DNA of 64,000 bases from contig JAJPGT010000043.1 in the NCBI GenBank assembly GCA_021325655.1, forward strand, positions 143,959 to 207,958. The letters are read 5' to 3'. This DNA is from Pseudomonadota bacterium. GTDB lineage: Bacteria; Chloroflexota; UBA6077; JAJPGT01. The number at the start of each line of letters is the position of its first letter. The first letter of the stretch is position 1. A program made the position numbers and the translations under genes. The notes under the pieces are model-generated. The model had not been told where the DNA came from. It saw only the letters and a list, made by a program, of their open reading frames with translations, and did not search any database. Shown piece after piece: positions 59,758 through 64,000 of the stretch.

Positions 59758-61029
59758 ATGAGGATGTATCAGAGGACGGTCCTGGACAATGGGCTCCGCG
59801 TCGTGTCGAGTACGATGCCCCACACGCGGTCGGCGAGCATCTCCCTGTTTGTCGGCGCTGGCTCGCGCTACGAAACGGACGCGGTGGCCGGTGTCTCCCA
59901 CTTCCTGGAGCACATGCTGTTCAAGGGCACTGAGCGCCGCCCAACGGCCCGGGAGATTTCTGAGGCGATCGAAGGCGTTGGTGGTGTCACCAACGCCGGA
60001 ACGGACAAGGAGCTCACCGTCTACTGGGCCAAGGTAGGCGACCAGCACTTCGACCTGGCATTCGACGTCCTGGCCGACTGCCTGCGGCACTCGATCTTCG
60101 ACCCCACGGAGATCGAGAAGGAGCGCGCAGTGATCCTGGAAGAGCTGGCAATGACCGAGGACAGCCCGGCCGACCTGGCCGGGCTGCTGATCGACGAGGT
60201 GCTTTGGCCCAACCAGCCGCTTGGCCGGGACATCGGCGGGAGCAAGGCGAGCGTCAGCGCGATCACCCGCGACCAGATGTTGGACTACCTGGCCCGTCAG
60301 TACGCGCCGCACAACGTGGTCGTCGCGGTAGCGGGTAACGTCTCGCACGAGCGGGTCGTCGCCGCCGCGCAGCAGCACCTCGGCGACTGGCAGCCGCACC
60401 CAACGGGCGGCTGGCCCCCGGCAAACGATCTGTGCAACGGCCGACGGGTCGGGGTGCGGTACAAGAAGACGGAGCAGGCGCACCTCTGTCTGGCCGTGCC
60501 GGGCCTGCCCGCAGAGCACCCGGATCGCTATACGCTGGACGTGTTCAACACCGTGCTCGGCGAGGGGATGAGCTCGCGCCTGTTCCTGGAGATCCGCGAG
60601 CGGCTCAGCCTGGCGTACGACGTACATTCCTACGTTAGCCACTTCCAGGACACCGGCGCGGTGGTGGTGGCGGCCGGCGTGGATCCAAGCAAGGTCGATC
60701 GGGCGATCGAGGCGATCCTTCGGGAGCTCGGCCGGGTCGGGGAGCCGGTGCCCGAGCGCGAGCTGGCCAAGGCGCGCGAGTTCATGAAGGGCCGGCTCCA
60801 GCTCCGTATGGAGGACACCCGGGCCGTCTCGTCCTGGCTGGGTGGGCAAGAGCTGCTCCGCGGAGAGATCCTGACCGTTGACGAGGTGCTCGCCCGGATC
60901 GATGCCGTCACCCCGGACGACCTGCGCCGGGTGGCGAGCGCGTTGTTCGATCCAGCGAAGTACGCGCTCGCCGTCGTCGGTCCGTTCAAGAGCGACACGC
61001 GCTTCCGCAAGTTGCTGGCCGCCGGCTGA
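59758..61029 (+). CDS. M16-family zinc peptidase (processing-peptidase type)
   Basis: Pitrilysin/MPP-like zinc protease, 423 aa. Seen: the inverted zinc motif HFLEH (H48, E51, H52) within VSHFLEHMLFKGTERR, the downstream Glu ligand in VILEELAMTEDSP about 76 residues later, and the second, inactive half with ERLSLAYDVHSYVSHF. This is the size of single-unit bacterial M16B enzymes, which process or degrade small proteins. ATG 59758 or 59764. A promoter and terminator-like hairpin precede it. Confidence 0.93.
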   Translation: MRMYQRTVLDNGLRVVSSTMPHTRSASISLFVGAGSRYETDAVAGVSHFLEHMLFKGTERRPTAREISEAIEGVGGVTNAGTDKELTVYWAKVGDQHFDLAFDVLADCLRHSIFDPTEIEKERAVILEELAMTEDSPADLAGLLIDEVLWPNQPLGRDIGGSKASVSAITRDQMLDYLARQYAPHNVVVAVAGNVSHERVVAAAQQHLGDWQPHPTGGWPPANDLCNGRRVGVRYKKTEQAHLCLAVPGLPAEHPDRYTLDVFNTVLGEGMSSRLFLEIRERLSLAYDVHSYVSHFQDTGAVVVAAGVDPSKVDRAIEAILRELGRVGEPVPERELAKAREFMKGRLQLRMEDTRAVSSWLGGQELLRGEILTVDEVLARIDAVTPDDLRRVASALFDPAKYALAVVGPFKSDTRFRKLLAAG

Positions 61030-61194
61030 GCGGCCGCGCGGGCAGGCGTGAGCGCCAGTGAGTGCCCTGGCTGGCCGCCGTGCCGCTTGCCAGCGCCCGG
61101 GCAGACAGCCAGCAGCCTGAACACCGGTGGGCGAGTGAGGGAAAGAGGGTGGGGGCGCGACGTCTGGCCGTGGGCCGACGAAAGCGAGGCACAG

Positions 61195-62784
61195 GTGCGT
61201 AACTGGCGAACTACACCGCTCCGAACCGCCGCCCAGGCCGGTATCCTTCTCGCGGTCGGGCTGCTGGCGCTGATCCCCCGCCTCACCGACCTGGATCGCC
61301 CGCTTACCATCGACGAGCCGGTCTGGTTCGAGCGTAGCTCTCGCTTCGGCGCCGCCCTGGCGGCTGGCGACTGGGGCGGAACATTCCAGACCGGGCACCC
61401 GGGGGTGACAACGATGTGGCTCGGCGTCGTCGGCATGGGGCTGGAGCGCGCGGCGGCGCTGGACGGGGCATCGCTGAACCGGTATGCCCAGGAGCGCTGG
61501 GCGGCGTTCCTCGGCGCCCGGCGGGCGATGGCGCTGGCGGCGAGCGCCCTAATCCTGCTCATTGCGCTGCTGGTCGGCCAGCTCTTCGGACTCGGCGCCG
61601 CGGCGCTGGCCGGTGCGCTGCTCGCGCTGGACCCCTGGCTGATCGCACATGGTCGCATCCTCCACCTCGACGGGCTGCTCGCCTCGCTGATCGCCATCGT
61701 CGCGCTGGCCTGCCTCAGGCGCTGGCTGCAGCCGGGAGGCCGCCGGTACGTCGTGCTCGCGGGCATCGCGGCCGGGCTGGCCCTGATCACCAAATCCGCC
61801 GCGCTCGTGCTGCTGCCGGCGCTGCTGCTCCTGCTGGCCGTCCCGGCCGGAGTGCGGATCGGCTGGCGGCGTTGGCTCGCGGACCTGGCGCTGCTCACGG
61901 GTGTGGCCGGCGCCACGGCCGTCGTCGCCTGGCCGGCGCTGCTCGTCGTCCCCGTCTCGACAGTCACGCAGGTGCTTCAGTTCGGCAGTGAGGTTGCCAG
62001 CCAGCCCCACGAGAACGGCAGCTTCTTCCTTGGCCAGCAGGTAGGCGATCCCGGCCTCGCCTTCTATCCGGTGGTGCTCGCCTTCCGGCTCAGCCCGCTC
62101 GTCATCGCCGGCCTGCTGGTGTGGCTCATCACCCGAGCGCGACACCAGGGGGGCCAGCCACTCTCGCGGGACGCCTCCTTCTGGCTCCTCCTCGCCGCCG
62201 CGCTCGTCATCCTGCTCATGGGCATGGTGGCGAAGAAGCAGGATCGCTACGTGCTGCCCGCTGTGCCGCTCCTGGTCATCGTCGCCGCCGTTGGCTCCCA
62301 GCAGGCGCTCGCGGGCTGGCGGGCTCCCCACGCGACGGGTCGCGTGGGGAGCTCCTGGCGGGGGCGCCCGTCACTCCAGGCAATCGGCATCGGTGTTCTG
62401 GGCGCCGCCCAGCTCGCGCTGTCTGCCAGCGCCCGCCCGTACTTCTTCGATTACTACTCCCCGCTGGCCGGCGGCCCGGTCGCGGCCAGGTGGGCCATTC
62501 CGGTCGGCTGGGGCGAGGGACTCGACCTCGTGGGCGCTTATATCAACAGCCAGCGGGGTCGAGATGCGCCTCGGGTTGGCGCCGCCGGCCCGGTGCGCAT
62601 CCCCCTGCGGCCACAGGTTCGGGGCCGCGTGGTCGATCCCGCTGCTGGCGGCCCGATGGACTACCTGGTGACCTACGTCAGCGCGGAGCAGCGTGGACTA
62701 GACAGCCCCACTGGCACGGAGCGCCTGGCGGCCACGGTCCGCATCGACGGCATCACCTACGCCGAGGTGCTGCGCGTAAGCTGA
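61195..62784 (+). CDS. GT-C glycosyltransferase (PMT/ArnT-like membrane protein)
   Basis: Multi-pass membrane glycosyltransferase, 529 aa from GTG 61195 (GAGG 6 nt upstream; earlier in-frame ATG adds a Pro/Gly-rich non-membrane stretch). Seen: a first membrane segment then RLTDLDRPLTIDEPVWFERS, with the acidic DE pair in the first luminal loop as in GT39/GT83 enzymes; GHPGVTTMWLG; DPWLIAHGRILHLDGLLA; and about ten further hydrophobic segments. It transfers sugar from a lipid carrier to an unknown acceptor. A related gene lies convergently at the right edge. Confidence 0.85.
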   Translation: MRNWRTTPLRTAAQAGILLAVGLLALIPRLTDLDRPLTIDEPVWFERSSRFGAALAAGDWGGTFQTGHPGVTTMWLGVVGMGLERAAALDGASLNRYAQERWAAFLGARRAMALAASALILLIALLVGQLFGLGAAALAGALLALDPWLIAHGRILHLDGLLASLIAIVALACLRRWLQPGGRRYVVLAGIAAGLALITKSAALVLLPALLLLLAVPAGVRIGWRRWLADLALLTGVAGATAVVAWPALLVVPVSTVTQVLQFGSEVASQPHENGSFFLGQQVGDPGLAFYPVVLAFRLSPLVIAGLLVWLITRARHQGGQPLSRDASFWLLLAAALVILLMGMVAKKQDRYVLPAVPLLVIVAAVGSQQALAGWRAPHATGRVGSSWRGRPSLQAIGIGVLGAAQLALSASARPYFFDYYSPLAGGPVAARWAIPVGWGEGLDLVGAYINSQRGRDAPRVGAAGPVRIPLRPQVRGRVVDPAAGGPMDYLVTYVSAEQRGLDSPTGTERLAATVRIDGITYAEVLRVS

Positions 62785-62820
62785 GCCCCCGGAGCCAGAG
62801 CGCAGCACGGAGAAAGGCGC

Positions 62821-64000
62821 CTACTCCCGGGCGCGGATCCTCGCCGCGATCACTGACCGGCGGCCGTCGACGATGCTCACGTCAAACCTCTGCTGCAGCG
62901 GCTTAAGGTCCGGCCGCCTGAGCACAATCCAGTGCTCCTGGCCGTCGGCCAGGAGCTGGGCGAGCTGCCCAATGTTCTTGATCTGCTGGATCGGCCGCTC
63001 GCTATAGAACAGCGCCGAAGGCCTGCCCAGCCCCGAATACAGAATCAGCGGCGCCCGGTCGGAGGGGCTCTCACTGCGGATGGCCGCCGCCGCGGCAGCG
63101 AGGGGCCGCTCGCTAACCTGGTAGGCCGTCGCGACGCTGTTCGCCCCGATGGCAAACAGGAAGGCCGCCAGCGCCCCGCTGAGCAGCAGGCTGGCGCGCT
63201 GGCGCCAGGCCAGCAGCAGCACCAGCGCCAGCGCGACCAGCCCGGCGAGCAAGAGATCGAGCGAGGGAGGAACCATGAGCGCGACCAGGCCGCAGGAGAC
63301 GGCTAGGCCGGCGAACGCCAGCGAGCGCAGCCGGATCGACGCCTGCCGGAGGAGCAGCGCCAGCAGTAGCACGAACGCCGGGTACGCCGGCAGGATGTAC
63401 CAGCGCAGCTTGGTCGGGATAATCGTGTAAGCGGCGAAGACGAGGACCGCGAGCACGAGCAGGGGGCCAGAACGGGACCAGGCCCGCAGGTTCTCTTTCA
63501 GGCTAAGGGCGAGCGCAAACGGCAGCACGTAAACCCAGGGGAAGAAGAGGCCCTGCAGAACGTTCACGTAGAACAACCAGTCGCCCGTGTGCCCCTCGAC
63601 CGCCTGCGTTGACCGCTCCACCACGTTGTGCAGCACGTAGGTCCGCAGGAACTCCTGGCCGTACTCTACGAGCATGAGCAGATGCCAGGGCACGACGATG
63701 AGCGCCGCCAGCACCGCCCCACCGCGGAACGAGCCCGACCGCCAGGCACGGGCCACTCCGCCGTCGAACCAGAGCGCCACAGCCAGCGTGGCGGGCAGCA
63801 CCAGCGCCCCTGCGCTCTTCACCATGCACGCCAGCCCGAAGCCTCCCCATACCAGGTACCACCAGTGCGGGGAGCCGCTCCGAGCGCGCAGATACGCATA
63901 GAGCGAGGTGAAGATCAGCAACGTCAGCAGGATATCCGTCGTCCCAAAGCGAGCGAAGCGGACGAACTGTAGACTGGCGAGCAGGATCAGGCCTCCCAGG
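62821..64000 (-). CDS. GT-C glycosyltransferase (ArnT-like), 5'-partial at window edge
   Basis: The frame is open through base 64000 and has no credible start, so the N-terminal part of the gene lies beyond the window. Seen: FGTTDILLTLLIFTSLYAYL and LACMVKSAGALVLPATLAVALW, matching the membrane core of ArnT/PMT enzymes after the first luminal loop; HNVVERSTQAVEGHTGDWLFYVNVL, a conserved luminal loop; TIIPTKLRWYILPAYPAFVLLLALLL; and a soluble C-terminal domain (RPIQQIKNIGQLAQLLADGQEHWIVL). About 393 residues are visible. Likely function: sugar transfer from polyprenyl phosphate to lipid, protein or cell-wall acceptors. Confidence 0.88.
   Translation of the reverse strand, partial: LGGLILLASLQFVRFARFGTTDILLTLLIFTSLYAYLRARSGSPHWWYLVWGGFGLACMVKSAGALVLPATLAVALWFDGGVARAWRSGSFRGGAVLAALIVVPWHLLMLVEYGQEFLRTYVLHNVVERSTQAVEGHTGDWLFYVNVLQGLFFPWVYVLPFALALSLKENLRAWSRSGPLLVLAVLVFAAYTIIPTKLRWYILPAYPAFVLLLALLLRQASIRLRSLAFAGLAVSCGLVALMVPPSLDLLLAGLVALALVLLLAWRQRASLLLSGALAAFLFAIGANSVATAYQVSERPLAAAAAAIRSESPSDRAPLILYSGLGRPSALFYSERPIQQIKNIGQLAQLLADGQEHWIVLRRPDLKPLQQRFDVSIVDGRRSVIAARIRARE

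Overview
The window is a high-GC bacterial chromosome segment with dense, mostly operonic genes. Gene content points to a thermophilic Chloroflexota of the Thermomicrobia/Sphaerobacter type: archaeal-like HerA-NurA beside Mre11-Rad50, a sulfur-carrier (CysO-type) cysteine pathway, a selenocysteine-containing SelD, and sigma-54 with a zinc ribbon. The lineage is an inference; no rRNA or marker gene was compared.

Left part (1-18.7 kb). A LOG-family gene runs in from the left edge. From 18231 down to 984 every gene is on the minus strand, and nearly every junction overlaps or is only a few bases wide. The order of transcription is Mre11/SbcD, a small proline-rich protein, Rad50/SbcC, NurA, a stand-alone HAS-barrel protein, Cmr1, a Cmr6-like RAMP, a Csx11-type Cas10, Cmr4, a Cmr5-like subunit, a Cas5/Cmr3-like RAMP, two tandem MNT-HEPN pairs, a PIN-toxin remnant and HerA. 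A whole type III-B-like CRISPR effector thus sits inside a DNA-end-resection operon. There is no CRISPR array, Cas1, Cas2 or Cas6 in the window. The Cas10-like subunit appears to lack both HD and GGDD active sites, while Cmr4 keeps its candidate RNA-cleaving Asp. This is the main candidate for an undescribed system.

Middle part (18.8-42.7 kb). A lone molybdenum hydroxylase large subunit, an amidohydrolase, a methyltransferase and an Mca/MshB-like deacetylase come first. Then follow two divergent selenoprotein genes that need UGA read as selenocysteine: selD, and a DsbA-like protein whose only redox residue is Sec. Next come a LutB-LutA fusion, rarA, rpoN, argG-argH, a LysM-NlpC/P60 cell-wall hydrolase, folE-folK, coaX-coaBC, a Nudix hydrolase, and mnmA overlapping larE.

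Right part (42.8-64 kb). Two sulfur-carrier clusters dominate. The first (47.1-42.9 kb, minus) runs from a strong Rrf2-controlled promoter: rrf2, cysK, a fused MoaD-MoeB, cysO, cysM and a JAMM protease, and resembles the mycobacterial CysO-CysM-Mec route. The second (52.9-49.7 kb, minus) has a clear promoter, a SAM-I riboswitch and a terminator ahead of thrC, a NIL-domain protein, a second CysO-like carrier and a second MoeB-like E1. This suggests thiocarboxylate-based methionine/homocysteine metabolism. The rest holds a phosphoesterase, an O-methyltransferase, a DUF2079 membrane protein, a response regulator, a bacterial eRF1-like protein, a GNAT-acyl-CoA synthetase fusion, an M16 peptidase and two glycosyltransferases. 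The last of these runs off the right edge.
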